Assembly: GCA_030762895.1 (NCBI GenBank)
Contig: CM061062.1
Coordinates: 138,801,104 to 138,865,103, forward strand
Direction of reading: 5' to 3'
DNA from: Sophora flavescens
Taxonomy: Eukaryota; Streptophyta; Magnoliopsida; Fabales; Fabaceae
DNA: 64,000 nt
Under the pieces are notes generated by a model. The model did not search any database. It was not told the origin of the DNA and saw only the letters and a list, made by a program, of their open reading frames with translations. The stretch's first letter is position 1; each line of letters begins with the position of its first letter. Both the position numbers and the translations under genes were made by a program. Positions 33,853-47,600 of this stretch are shown piece after piece.

Positions 33853-33956
33853 GGGGGGTGCTAAAATTCACAACCAGACAAAACAGACAAAACTAATTCA
33901 GCAAAGAGAATTTTTTTTTATTTTTTTTATTTTTTGCTAATAACAACAAACAAGAG

Positions 33957-33974
33957 TCCCCGGCAACGGCGCCA
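33957..33974 (-). promoter_or_regulatory. Primer-binding site, tRNA-Asp type
   Basis: The minus strand reads 'TGGCGCCGTTGCCGGGGA', five bases after the 5' LTR. This is the tRNA-Asp-complementary site used by many Athila-like elements. Confidence 0.85.
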
Positions 33975-33979
33975 ATTTT

Positions 33980-35276
33980 TGAACGCGCTGTCGCCACGTG
34001 CCAAAAAGAACGAGTGTTTACAAAAATAATGTAGATAGGGAAGCGACAACTCGAGTATCGTCTCCCAAGGACTCTTAGGCGTTGTTGTTATTAACAGAAA
34101 ATTAATTTTGGGGGGTTGTTTGGATTGAAATAAAATAAAGAAAACAAAAAATGAAAACAAAGAAGTTAAAGAGAATAGCAAATAAACTAAAGACGATTAA
34201 CCTACTGTTCTCGGTTTCCCGCTATCATTGGTTCATGCAAATCCAAGCCCTAAGCAGATTCTAAACCCTTTCCGATTGTAGCATCAATTTACAAGTGAAA
34301 TCAATACTACGAGACATATATTCCTATTCCCGAATTAAGCAAACGGGGTGAAGCACTCATGAACTAAGCGAACATGATTGAACACACGCGAATTAAGCAA
34401 ACGCGATTATATATAGGAACATACAATCATCGAAATAAATCAATACTAATCCTACACACATCTGAATTAAGCAAACAGAAACATATAGAACAGTACTGAA
34501 AAGGAATAGCAGTTCACATAGGAAATCCAGAACCTCAAGCGTAATTGAAACCAATCCCAGTAGATTAATCTAGGAGACTAGCTCTCCATTACAAAAGCAA
34601 ACAATAAACTAAGAAGAAAATAGAAGACTAACTACTGACTCCTATTCTGACTAAAACTAGCCAGCCTACTAGCCACCCTTCAGTTCTGTCTAAAACTGAC
34701 TTATATACAACTTCTGGACTACGCAGACTCGTGAGGCAAGAACACATTCGCGAGGCGAATCTTGCAGCGTTTGGTATTCTCGCGAGGCGAAGCACGGCTC
34801 GCGTGGCGAGGAATGGAAAGGTCATGACTTCTGGGCTTCACTCTCGCGAGGCGAGGATTGTATTCGCGAGGCGAACTCTTCAAATTCCAAACTGTAACGC
34901 ATGTGACCTTTCACACGGGTAAACCGTGATGCTTTCTGACTTCCAGGGCTGGATTACTCGCGAGGCGAGTCAAGTGTTCGCGGGGCGAGACAGAATGGTT
35001 GCAATTTCTCTGGCACAGTCACCTTCTGGTTCGCGTGGCGAATGCCTTTCTCGCGGGGCGAAAGCTCCAGAATTATTTCCTTTTATTAACCTGAAAACAG
35101 AAAATAGAATAAGTGTTTTATTTAACTCTAAATCAACTAAATTAACCTAAAAATACTTTACAGACTCAAAATACTACTTAAAGACAATCAAGTCTAATTT
35201 GGGTGAAAATGATATAAAATTAGCACAAAGCCATGGTCTTTACTAGTTATAAAACCAGTCAACCAGAGGCTCATCA
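33980..35276 (-). repeat. 5' LTR of gag-only element
   Basis: This is the near-identical partner of 29781-31078. It has the same ten-copy palindrome set at 34728-35062. Copies 3 and 7 are intact here but mutated in the other LTR, while copy 1 is mutated here. Confidence 0.9.
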
Positions 35277-36520
35277 GTTCAATATGTAAAAAGATTCTTC
35301 AATAGGTTCGTGAGTGTAAAAATGCATAGCTAATACATGTTTACAAACATGACTTTAATAAAGTTCATTCTTTCACAAGAACTTCCATCGTGTTAGGAAA
35401 TCGAAAGATAAACAATTCCTAACTTCAAGAGGATTCCAATTTGTACCAGAAAATTTCAAAACGACGGTTTAAAAGGAAACAGTCGAGCCAAAATTCAGAC
35501 TGGGTCACAATTACTAAAAGTAAAAGTGACTAGACTAAGTTCCATCAAGAAACTTCGATTATCAAGAAACAATCTGTGTTACACAACTCAAGAAATACTC
35601 ATAACATATTTTCAAAGAAGTATGAAAATATTCAGACTATCAGAACCAATGGATAAGTCATCATAAACTTTAAATCAAGATCATAAAAATGAATTTGGCC
35701 TGTACAAAACGTATCGCTATGATTGTCAAATAAAACCATAGGAATTTCAAAAACAATTTTTCAATGAGACACTCACCTAAGGTTGAAGATTTAAATCTAT
35801 TCGCCTTGGTTTTCCCACAAGCACAAAGGTCTTTTATGACTCGTTTAGTAAGATCACCCTGAATCAGCACGATTTCTGATAACTTGGTCAATCTCTCAAG
35901 CACACGAACAGTTGATCTTTGGAATAGACAACAAATCCTTGCGAGTGACCTGTAACACTTGACACAGAGGTCTCTCATGCTCCTCGTGACTCTTAGAGTA
36001 AACGAGAACATCATCAACGATGATGATGACTAACTTATCGAGAAACGGACGAAAAATTCCATTTCTTGAAGTCTAACCCGGCTAACTTCGTAGGCGATAT
36101 CCTGCACAAAACGGTTGAGATATGGCTAAATCTAGAAACTAGATCAATCAGAAACTCAATATCCTCCGCCAGTACAGAAAATATCAAGCACAAAGGTCTT
36201 TTATGAGTTTTGGGACATTCTCAGAAAATTTTCCCAAAAAATTTCCATGACAGGTACCTTATCCAAATATCTGACACAATTTCCAAAGGAACGAATGAAC
36301 GTGTAAATATGAACATAAGTACCCTTTATCCAAATATGAGTTCTCACAAGGTCTCAACCCAAATCAGAACTCACCAAAACATACGTGCTTGTGTGTCAAC
36401 ACACATTGTTTCAACCAAGAAACAATTCAAACACGGTTCAACCAGAGATCAAACAACAAAAACCTAACAGACCTATTTCCCAAGGTTCCCGAAAGACTCG
36501 ACCAGCTCTGATACCACTAA
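35277..36520 (-). pseudogene. Decayed 5' internal region of long-LTR Gypsy element
   Basis: Reading on the minus strand from the primer site, a recognisable RT active-site remnant lies at about 36034-35945 ('IVDDVLVYSKSHEEHE'). It is less than 0.5 kb from the primer site, so gag and protease are deleted. The 115-codon frame at 35670-36017 is in a different frame from this remnant and is not a gene. The nested gag-only element cuts the region at 35276. Confidence 0.65.
36505..36516 (-). promoter_or_regulatory. Primer-binding site, initiator tRNA-Met type
   Basis: The minus strand reads 'TGGTATCAGAGC', four bases after the LTR ends in CA (36521). This is the common plant Ty3/Gypsy primer site. 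Confidence 0.85.
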
Positions 36521-39500
36521 TGCGACACCCCCTTTTCAGGGTATCACATTTAAGTAACTTGTTGAAGAAATACACTCAATAAAAATGTTGTTGGTTGCTT
36601 TCGGAAAATATAATTTTCTAGTTACTTATCCCTTTCAAAATTGGTGATAAAATTTTTCCTTTTCTTTTACTCCATATACACTTTAACACCATTAACATAA
36701 TATACAACTATATAACATATATAGGTATCATAAGAGATTTACACTTAGACCTTCACATAACAGGTCATCTCCCAAAGTCATAACATAAGAAAATAAAGAC
36801 GTAATTGTAGCGTAGCGGTAATCTGGAATCACAACTCAAAAGAATGACTCTCAATAGCGAAACATCCAGACTAGAAAAATACCACTACTCCATAAGATAC
36901 CAAAAGTCCTACAGCTGGTCACTCTACAAGACAGTTATTGGAAATACCCTCGTGACATTCCCACTAACGAATACTTCTTCAAGCATATAGAAGTTAAGTC
37001 CTCAAATGACTCAGTGAATTCCTTCGCTTCATCCATACTAGTGTACCAAAGTACTACCTTAGTCTAGAATAAACCTGATATATTTGTAAGGGTGAGTTTC
37101 CAATATATGAGTTTTGATACGACAACCCCATGCACGACACACAAATAGCATATACCATATATTCACAGCATACAAAAATTATTCAAAACAGTAGAATAAT
37201 TTAATTCAAAGGGTTTCATACCCTACAGTCATCGTCATTTTATAAAAATGCATGACACTTCAATATTCAGGCTCTATTTTAATACCTAATCTCCGGAGAT
37301 CCCAACTTCTTTCAAATGAGCTGATTAGGCTCAAAACACGTTCATATCAACCTCGTGTGACCATTGCTCAAACAGCTATTGCAACTGTTCATATGACTCC
37401 TCTGTGACAACCACTCAAACAGCTATTGCATTTGTACACAGATTGCATTGTCGGATAATCCACCTCAACCTCATGTGACCATTGCTCAAACAGCTATTGC
37501 AACAGTTCACACGACCCATCTGTGACAACCACTCAAACAGCTATTGCAGTTGTACACAGATACATAACCACTCAAACAGCTATTGTAGTTGTACACAGAT
37601 ACATAACCACTCAAACAGCTATTGCAGTTATGTACAGAGTCACCTGTGCAATAACCACTCAAGAAGCTATTGCAGCTATGCACAAGTATTGTCCGACCTT
37701 GTATGATAGCCACTCAAATAGCTATTGTAGCTGAATCATACGGCCCCTTGTGACAACTATCCAACTATTGTTGTAGTCATACACATGGTAACTCATTGGT
37801 CCACACAGAACCCCAATGATAAAATGGAAACATAGTCCATAACAGATACATTGATCCACTCAGGACTCAATGATCATAACACATGACACGTCTGCCAGCT
37901 ATGCATAAGAAAAACTTTTATTCTCGTTTCGTTTTCTTTGTCGTAATAATCTTTCCTTGTCGAAGCCCAAAGCTAACGACCATGCTTACTTTTTTATTAA
38001 GACTTTTCACTTAAACAAACATAGGACACACAGTCCCAATGTTTTAAACTCAACACAGGACATACAGTCCGAGTGCTCAATCGCAAAGCCCTAAACTGAT
38101 GCACCAGTCTTAGGCTCGCGGATATGGAACTCACATTTTCCACATCAAATTTAGGACACACAGTCCATAAAACCATTGCAGGACACTCACTCCAATGACA
38201 CAGATCCCTGATCTGCATGTCCACAGAACACTAGAACCTCGACGTCTCGGTCCCGAGGTTCATTTATCTGCTTGTAAAACATTTCGCTCAGTGAAAAACA
38301 AATATAAAACAAAACCTCTGAAAACTTATCCAAGTTTAACAGAATAATTTCACTGAATAAAAATCCTCTTACAGAAATCCTTTTTCTGTTAAAACGTTGA
38401 TAAAACATGAAAATCATTGATAAATTCTTTTATTTTCCGATTATTTCATTTCTGAAAATAATTCTCAATAAAAGTCAACTTTTAAAAAGTATTCAATAAA
38501 TCAATTCATAATAATAAAACAACTATATATTTAATCTTTTCCAAAAATTTTAATAAAATTCTTTTTATAACTTAAATGACTTTTCTGTTAGAAGTAATTG
38601 TTCTGGCAGCTATATAACGTTAATTTCGGAACTTAATCACTTTAAATAACATTTTATAATAAAATTGAATTTGTTTTGGAAAAATTAGAGCCTGCGAAAA
38701 ATTTCACAGTTTCACCCTTACTGTCGCTCAATGACACAGTTTCCACAAAATATTATTAAAATAAATTTTTTTTTTCACTTTTCTTAAAAATTCCATAAAT
38801 TAATCACTCTTATTAATTATCCAAGCTTATTAAGCTTTTATCCTCAAATTATTTTAAACACTGACCAATGTCAGGTTTCTCAGTCCAACACCCAACAGCA
38901 GATAAATTTCAATCACAGAATAGCATGACATATATCAATTCATGACATGCATCACAATTATAATATAACCAAATAATTATATTCATGTAAATCCACATAT
39001 CACATAAACTCAATTAATCAAGTAAGTATCTAATCAATCCAGCAATTAACAATGTAAACAATTTAATATCATCTAATATTTCTACAGAAAATTAACAAAC
39101 GACTCCAATAATTAGGCATGTGATTATCTTAAACTCCTCAGGCATACTCCCCTTACCTCTTGAAGATTCGAACTAGCATATTCAAGTAATCTCCCTATCC
39201 CGATCCGATTCTCCTCCGTCAGCTTAAGTCAAGCTAACTTGAACGATTCCTTCAAACGGATTGCAACCAAAATAAATCAAATCAAACAACAACATACTTG
39301 TATCATGAAGGTTAGGTTTCGGCCTAAACAAATTTTATAGGTTAGGAAAGTTGAAAAATTGTTAACCTAGGGATTTATGATCCATAAGTAACTTAAACAT
39401 GATTAAGTACTTAAACCAAGATCGTGAACTAAGAACATGGAATAAACTCATCTAGTTCCAAGAACTAGGGTTTGGGTTTTACCCAAGATCATAGGCTAGA

Positions 39501-39990
39501 GGTTTTAAAATTTTCTCAACTCTTGGATTTAATCAACATACAAAACATAGAGTTGGATTTAAGTGTCACAAGACAACTTTTGAATCAAAATTCATCCAAC
39601 CACAAAATTTAGGGTTACGGCCCTTTTGAAACAAATAGGTTAGGGTTTGATTTTTTGATCTTCTACTTATTTACATACAAGAACTATCAAGGTACTAGGA
39701 GATTGAATCATGAATCAAGACATGAAAATGAAACAAAACCCATGAACTCCACTTTTTCATGGATTCGGCCCAGCTCAGAAAATTGGGAAGGAAATTTCAC
39801 ATGATCATATGCTTCTAGATGATGAAAATAGAGATGATTATGAGATCATAGAAATTGGTTTCATGTCAAAAGTATTTTTCTAGAATTAGTTATGAATTTT
39901 TTAAGAAAGCTTCATGAATTTGAATGCAATGAAGAACTTGATGAAGACAAGCATAAATCCATAAAAGTTGTGAAGAGAAAGGCTTTAAAT
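36521..39990 (-). mobile_element. 5' LTR of long-LTR Gypsy element, 3' portion
   Basis: This is the part of the LTR next to the primer site. It is collinear with 40000-42540 of the inner LTR, apart from the minisatellite (37360-37770), which is a different sequence there. Its last 450 bp match the truncated LTR at 27178-27653. It is broken at 39990 by the inner LTR. Confidence 0.8.
37360..37770. repeat. Minisatellite with core CTCAAACAGCTATTGCA
   Basis: About eight units of irregular length (39-75 bp), each with 'CTCAAACAGCTATTG' followed by a variant of 'CAGTTGTACACAGAT'. It occupies the LTR position where the sibling LTR has a different minisatellite. Confidence 0.9.
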
Positions 39991-42900
39991 GTTAATTTGC
40001 TGGTTACTTTTTGAAAACAATGTTTTCTTAACGTTCATCTTTTTAAAATATGGTGATAAATTTTTTTCTCCTTTTTCTTTTTAACCTCAAAACAACAACA
40101 ATGTAATCAGATCACACTTAAATACATAATGTATATAAGTCATACAACTATACTGCCTCATATATTTTCACACCTAAATCATAATCCGTTTTATTCTCAA
40201 AACATAATATAACTTAATAGGACCTAAGTTGGTCGTCACTAACAGACACTACAACCGATAGGAGCAGCACAGCATGCCTCGAACTAGACGGCCTTCTCAT
40301 TCTTGTAGAGATCATACCCCCTTGTGCGACTCTGATATGGTTGTAAGGGTGAGACACCAATATATGGATTTAACAAATTAACTAAATGCGCGACACAAAA
40401 GAAGACACATGCACAATTTCATGTTTATAACAACATAAGCATCAATATTATAGCATACAGTTTATCAATGGGTTTCACACCCCAAACATCAACGTTGGAA
40501 AACTATGCATGAGCACTTCAATACATCATCTAACTTTTTCCTAATCTCCGGAGATCCCACAACACCGCGTAAATGAGTTGATCAAGCTCAATAGCCAAAT
40601 ATATTAGGCACTTCGTGGCATGGAATACTTTATTCATCAAAGCACCATACATACTTCGTAGCCAAAATACCCTATCATTAAGGTATCCGACATAGGACAT
40701 AGCATGAATACCCTATCATTTAGGCATCATACATAACTTCGTAGCCAAAATACCCTATCATCAAGGTATCCGACATAACTTCGTAGCCAAAATACCCTAT
40801 CATCAAGGTATCCGACATAACCGAGCCAAAATACCCTATCATCAAGGTATCCGACATAGGACATCGTGGGCACGTCTGCCAATGCATGCATATAAAATAT
40901 TTTGTTCTCGTCGTTTTCTTCGTGTGTAATCTTTCCTTTGCCAAAGCTCAAAAGCTTACGACCAACGTAGTTTTCAATGTCTTAAAGTCTTTTATTAACA
41001 ACACAGGACACGCAGTCCGAGTGCTTAGTCACGAAACCCTAAACCTTGCAATCAGTCTTAGATTCGTGGTAATAGAAAACATCATAAATCTTTTACCGTC
41101 GTTTATTACGTCGTGAAGTAGACACAAAGTCTACCTACTAGACACCAAGTCTATAACATCATAAGAACACTAGTACCCCGACGTCTCGGTTACTAAGTTC
41201 CATATCGTCGTTTTACATCGTTTTTGTCTGTGAAACACAAATCCAAAATAGGATAACGTCATAAGAACACTAGCACCCCGACATCTCGGTTACTAAGTTC
41301 TATATCGTCGTTTACATCGTTAAGTAAAACTTATTTACAGAAAATCATTTCTACTTGAAATTCGTTTGCAAAGCGTCAACTCATCAATAACTCTTTTACT
41401 GAAACTTTAGCTTTAAAAATTAAATCAATTCAAATTAAACCTCTTCTCAAAACAAGTACTGCTATTTTTAAACTTTCACCGTAAATAATTTCAAAACTTG
41501 CCATCGTTTATCATTTTCCAAGAAAATATTTTTAAAGTCAAACTTTGACTTTTATATTATTATTTTTATTTTTATTATTATTTTTATTATTATTATTATT
41601 ATTTAATAAGGTATTTTCGAATATTAATTTCACAAAATAACTTTTTATAATATTTCGAAATTTCTTGCGTAAAAATTAGCAGTACTAAAAAAATTTCACG
41701 GTTACGCTCTCACTGTGACTCATAAATTGCTTTTTATACTAATAAATCATTAAAATAATAATATTTCTCAAAACTCATTATTTTTCCAAAATAATATTTT
41801 CCACCACTATTATATTTCAACATTTCATAAAACATTGAATATAATTTTCACAGCTTATTAAATCTTTTATCTGATTAATCGGTTGTGCACTGACCACTGT
41901 CAGGCCTCTCAAACAACATCCAACATTCATCATTCAACAACATCATCATAATTATATCACCAGGCAGATCATGCATCATAGCAACATAATATACTACTGC
42001 AGATAATTAAATCAATTAAAAGTAGATCAATCACCGATACACAGATAAACAACACGTAAACAACATAAACAAATAATCACAACCACAGATACGTCATATA
42101 AACCACACTAAAAGCAAATAGTTATTGAGAAAATCCATCAGGTAAGCTCCCCTTACCTCTTGAAGACTCGAACTAACAGTTTCAAATAATCTCCCGATTT
42201 GATCCGGTTTCCTCTGTCGGCTTTAGGTCAAACCAACCCGATCGATTCCTTCATAACGAATTGCAACCAAAATAAATCAAAATCAAACAACAACACACTT
42301 AAATCAATAAGGGTAGGGTTCGGCCTCTTCTAAAATTTTAGGTTAGGAAAGTTAAAATTTTGTTAACTTAGGGATTTATGATCCTTAAGCAACTTAAGCA
42401 TGATTAAGCACTTAATATAAAATCATGAACTAAGAACTTTGAATGAAACTCATCTAGCTCCAAGAGCTAGGGTTTCTGTTTTTATCAAGATTTTAGGCTA
42501 GAGGTTTTAAAATTTTCTCAACTCTTGGATTTAACCAACATACAAAACCTAGAGTTGGATTCAAGTGTCACAAACAACTTTTGAATCACAAAACCATCAA
42601 GTGTTTATACCTAGGGTTTCGGCCTTGATTGAAACAAATAGGTTAGAGTTTGATTTTTGATCTTCTATGTACTTACATACAAGAACTATCAAGGTACTTG
42701 AAGATTGAATCATGAATCAAGACATGAAAATGAAACAAAATCCATGAACATGATATTGAGCTAGGTTCGGCCCAGTCCAGAAATCAAGGAAAGAAATTTA
42801 TCATGATCTTATGCTTATTGATGATGAAAATAGAGATGATTATAAGATCATAGCAATTGGTTTCATGTCAAAAGGATTTTTCTAGAATTAGTTATGAATT

Positions 42901-43973
42901 TTTGAAGTTAGCTTCATGAACTTTGAATCTTATGAAGAGCATGATGATCAAAAGCATAAACTCAAGAATCTTGTGAAGAGAAAAGCTTAGAATAGAAAGA
43001 TTAAGAGAGACTACCTCTTGATGATCAAAGAAAAGGATGATCTTGATGTTGTTCTTCACAAATTTCTCATGGTGTTCTTGAGAAACTTAAGGAAAAAGAT
43101 GAACATGATGAGGATTTAGAACAGTTTTAGTAATTTGGTCATATCTCTCAACGTACTTGTCTGTTTTGGATGATATTTATGTCGATGTAAAGAAGAGAGA
43201 AAGATGAACAACTTTCATGTTGAAAGTTTTTCGAGATTCAGAGCAGAAGTTGGTCAGAATTTCGTGGCAGTTTCTGGTGATTGATGAGAGAAAATGGTTT
43301 TGCCTAAGACTCATCCACTTAACATAAATGCTCATTTATGGCTTAGAAAAAGTGATGTCAAAGTGCTTGGAATGGAGGAAGGAGCCGGGAGTTTTGGATA
43401 GGAGTTGGTCAAATTTTCCAATGGCATGGCTTGTAATTGTCATAAAAAGACAAGGGTAAAATGGTCATTTCATAGCAAAAATTCCCTTTGTCATAAATTA
43501 ATGCGCCATTATGGTCATTATGACACGGATAAGTTCGTCATAAATGCTCGTCGAGTCGGTCAAATCCATCATCTCAGCTACGTTGCCGACTCCTCGATTC
43601 ATCTGGCGCAAGCTTTTCCTAGAGATATCTCAACGTATATGCCCGCAACAAATATAATATTTTAATTTTTTTACCAGAAATTTCAAAACTTCCAGTATCG
43701 TAGTAAATAAGATAAAAACATTTTTCATCTCGTTCACGAGTTAAAATTAGGTCTTCTGAGCAGTAAACTTTTACTGTCAGTGAAAACACAGAAAATGGCA
43801 GACCGGTTTCCGTCTGAATTTTCAACCAAAAACTTCCCCGTAACCTTATGATAACAAGTATAACAAGGAAATGACCTTGGTTTATCCAAAATCATTTTCT
43901 AAGCCCCGGATAAAAATATATGTTTATATATTTATTACCGATATTACGAAGCAGCGAAAATCGGGGTGTTACA
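39991..43973 (-). mobile_element. Inner LTR copy of the same family (about 4 kb)
   Basis: The right end is a clean LTR start (minus TGTAACACCCC ending at 43973). The left end lacks the last ~62 bp of the LTR, as judged against 36521-36583. It interrupts the outer LTR, which also lacks about 265 bp at this point (the equivalent of 27655-27919). I see no target duplication. It could be a truncated solo LTR insertion with flanking deletion, or the product of recombination between copies. Confidence 0.75.
40663..40865. repeat. Minisatellite with core CCAAAATACCCTATCAT
   Basis: Five units of about 40-46 bp containing 'ATACCCTATCAT', 'AAGGTATCCGACATA' and, in most, 'ACTTCGTAGCCAA'. It matches the inverted array at 1250-1450. 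Confidence 0.9.
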
Positions 43974-44676
43974 GAATCTCTGTGCAAAATCTGGCGAGTA
44001 TGAACACCTATGAAGTTCTCATGTGTTCTTAAGAAAACATGAACTTTGGAGGAAGAAGATGACATGAAAGAATGAAGAAATTTGCCTAAGTGTTTTGCTA
44101 AAGAGGGGGAGCCGTGGGTTTAGGGGTAATTTTGTCAAAAATTACAATGGCAAGACTTGTAAAAACCAAGTGAAACTAGGGGTAAAATGGTCCCAAAATA
44201 TCTAATTGTCATAAATGTTTCATTATGGCCATTATGACTCGGATAAGATCGTCATACATTCTCGTCACATCAGTCACATCAGCTTCGTTGCTGACTCCCT
44301 GATTCATCAGACGCTGGTTTTCCTAGAGTTATCTCGACGTTTTCGCCCGCAGCAAATATAATATTTTAATTTTATGCTAAATTTTTTCAAAACTTCCAAT
44401 ATCGTAGCAAAACCGATAAAAAAAATTTTCATCTCGTTCACGAATTTAAATTAGGTTTTCTGAGCAGTAAACTTTTACTATCGGTGAAAACACAAAACGG
44501 CAGACCGATTTCCGTCTAAATTTTCAACCAAAAACTTCCCTGTAACCCTATAAAAATAAGTATAACATGGAAATGACCTTGGTTTATCCAAAATAATTTT
44601 CTAAGTCTCAGATAAAATATATATGTTTATATATTTATTATCGATATTAGAAAGCAGTGAAAATCGGCGTGCTACG
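43974..44676 (-). mobile_element. 5' LTR of long-LTR Gypsy element, 5' end
   Basis: It continues the outer LTR after the inner copy and matches 27920-28611. The terminus at 44676 is a decayed TGTAACACCCCG (observed CGTAGCACGCCG on the minus strand). Beyond it lies LINE sequence. Confidence 0.8.
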
Positions 44677-47600
44677 TAATCATATTCCAGATAACCAGAT
44701 GCAAACCCCTATTACTCTCAGGGTTTCTCCAAATAAACTGACACACAACCCTATCCATCCCATCACAAACCTCCTTAAGAATCCACATCGTCTGCATGAA
44801 GTGAATAGGAAGAGAGGTTGGGACAGAATTAGCTTGGGCAACTCGACCTGCCTTGTTCAACAATATACCTTTCCAAGAGACAAGCCTCGTTTGAAGCTTC
44901 TCCACCAGAAAAAGAAAATCCTTTTTCTTAGCACGCCCTTGAAGGAGAGGATAACCCAAATATTTATCAAAACTGGAAACAAACCTGATGGAGGAGATAG
45001 AAGCAAGCTAGGCTTTCCTACAATGAGCCATTCTCTTAGAAGCTAATCCCGAAGACTTATCATAATTGATTTTCAAACCCGAAGCAGTAGAGAAGGCCTC
45101 TAAAGTATTCATAATAAGATGAACTTGAGATTGCTTGGCCTTAGCAAAAAGAAGCACATCGTCGGCAAGAAAATATGAGAAATTGCTGGACCATTCCTAG
45201 ATAAACTGACAGGAAACCAATCTTTAGATTCAATCTCTAGTCGATCACCATTCCACATAATGGTCAAAGATATAAAAGAAACACAAAACATGATGAGGTT
45301 AATAATGCAGTCCAGAAAGCCAAACACATGCAGCATGGAGATCATAAGCTTTCTCAAGATCTATTTTAAAATCCATATACCCTTCCTTATTATGAGATTG
45401 ATGCATGAAGTGAAGAACTTCCTAAGCAATAATGGCATTATCTGTTGTGCCTCTTCCAGGAAGAAAACCACTCTGAATAAAACCTCTTAGGTTGATTAAC
45501 TTTAGGAATTAACACCACAAGCGTCTCAGCCACATCTTATCAAAACTACCTTCGTCAAAGGCTTTTTTCACAAGGCTCCACACATCGATATCATCACCAA
45601 CAATATCCCAATATTTCTTGAAAAAGAAAGGTTGGAAGCCATCCGGACCGGGAGCTTTATAAGATTTCATAGACTTCAATGCAAGGAATACTTCATCCTT
45701 AGATACTGGGGCTAAAAGGGCTTCCATGCCATCAACAGGGAGAATGACCCTAGTGGCTGCATCAAGAGGCTTAGGAACAAAAGGCTCAGAAGGAGCAAAT
45801 AAATTATGGAAATAATTTTGAGCTTCCGCTTTCATCACCTCATTATTCAAGCCCCCCCCCCCCAAAAAAAAAAACCCCCCGTCTCTTTCTCACAATATGT
45901 GTGGGGGTTTCTTCAAAAAGAGGTTGACCAGATTGAAGAACTTTTTCGTTGAAGGACGGTAAATGCCCTTCGCAATGCTTTTCTTAAAAGATGTTCAAAA
46001 CTTCTTACAAAGCATCCTTCCTAACTCCATCTAATCCCATACCTACATCATGCATGGTTGCCTCTATCCCAGGCCTCAAGAACAACCTGGCGAAAATCCT
46101 GATGGGAACTCCAAGCTATTTCAAACCTGAACGGATGAGCACCTCTATGCATAGGAGGACCACCACACCTAAGAAGGATAGGATGATGATCCGAATTAAG
46201 CCTACAAAAGTTCACTACAAAAGTATCCGGAAACTGAGTATGCGTCTTAAGCATCACAAAAATAGAAGGTTTATGTTTACGGACTAAATCCTTACAATGA
46301 CGCTTACCCCTCATATTACTGGCACCACGAACATTCCAGACTAACACTGAACAATTTAGGAATTCCATCATCATAAAAAATATATAAAAAGAATGAACCC
46401 ACGGACTCCTAGGAAGCACTCGAGCCATCACACTGCATGCTTCCATTATCATTCACAACCCCAATATCCATGCAATTCTCCATGCCATGCACACCATGCA
46501 ACCAAAGAGTTATGGCCCGACGCTGTACTCTTCTTCTCACCTAGATCATGCTGGAAACATAACATATGGACCACCTCTTTAGCTGGATTCTGAAAAGGCG
46601 AGGCCCAAACTTCCTTACCCTTCAAACCAGATGTGGACGGCCATGGCCAGTTAAACAGTCCCTGGTCTTTCTCACTGGGCTTAGATCTACTAACACTAGA
46701 ATTGGGCTTCTCCCCAACCTTTTTCTCAATATTATTCTTCACTGTCACTCCTTTATTCTTTTCCTTAGGAAGCCAAGACCTTGCATGCTGGAACTATCTG
46801 ATTTGGGCCACCAGATTCTTTCCTAGCCCTTTTCTTATAAGACCCATTCCTCCTATTTGGTCCAGAGCCCCCATTAGACGCATAAACTCGGGCCTCAACG
46901 AAATCTTGGGACATATCATGATTAGAAAAGTCAGGGCTAAAAGGATTCACCCCATTAAATGCACCCTTAAATTTCAGAACTGAGTTAACGACATTCTTGA
47001 TTTGCCGCTTTTTCCGATTAACCACAATCCAATCCCCATGCAAGATATGCTCATCACTTTCCACACTTTTCGATCTAGAATCTCGAACAGAAGATTGCGA
47101 GATCCCAGGAGATGCTCCCTCAGCTTGCGAAACATCCGGTTGAGAATCTGCAGCACCGAAATCCGCCACCCGGACTGGCTCAGCCACCACAGGGTGAGGT
47201 AGTTACCGCAGAGACTGGAGGAACCACCTTACAATCTTGCAACAAATGCCCATAACACCAACATTGAGCACATAAAATATGGAGGCTCTCATATTGAACA
47301 TTAAACCATTGACCACAAAAACCCAGCTTCCCCACAACAGGTTGATTCAAATCTATTTCCATGCATATTCTTGCGAAACGCCATCTGGCCTCTTGCATAG
47401 TTTGAAGGTCACTTTGATTGGCTTACCAATAGCAAAAGCGATACCCACCAACAGACTTTCATCATAATAAAGGACATTCAAACTAGGAATTCGAATCCAA
47501 ACCAAAGTTCTATCAATAGTAGCACGATCAGCAATAAAGTTGGGAGCCTAGGTGTCGCCGGTTTCGTGGCGGGAAGGAAAAACAATATTAGGTTTTTCCT

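Larger units (their letters stand above)
29781..35276 (-). mobile_element. Gag-only LTR retrotransposon (Athila-like TR-GAG type)
   Basis: Two ~1.3-kb LTRs (29781-31078 and 33980-35276) differ at only about 18 positions by eye. They flank a 2.9-kb interior with one gag ORF, a tRNA-Asp-type primer site beside the right LTR and a purine tract beside the left LTR, so the element reads on the minus strand. It has no protease, RT or integrase. Such elements depend on enzymes from an autonomous relative. The ~98.6% LTR identity implies a recent insertion into the older Gypsy element. I found no matching 5-bp target duplication (AATTT left, GTTCA right). Confidence 0.9.

Noticed and set aside
35670..36017. 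115-codon minus frame as a gene
   Set aside because: It lies in decayed Gypsy pol; the real RT remnant is in a different frame.
37360..37770. Spaced repeats that could suggest a CRISPR array
   Set aside because: Plant genome, irregular unit and spacer lengths, spacers that are themselves repeated, no cas genes; it is an LTR minisatellite.
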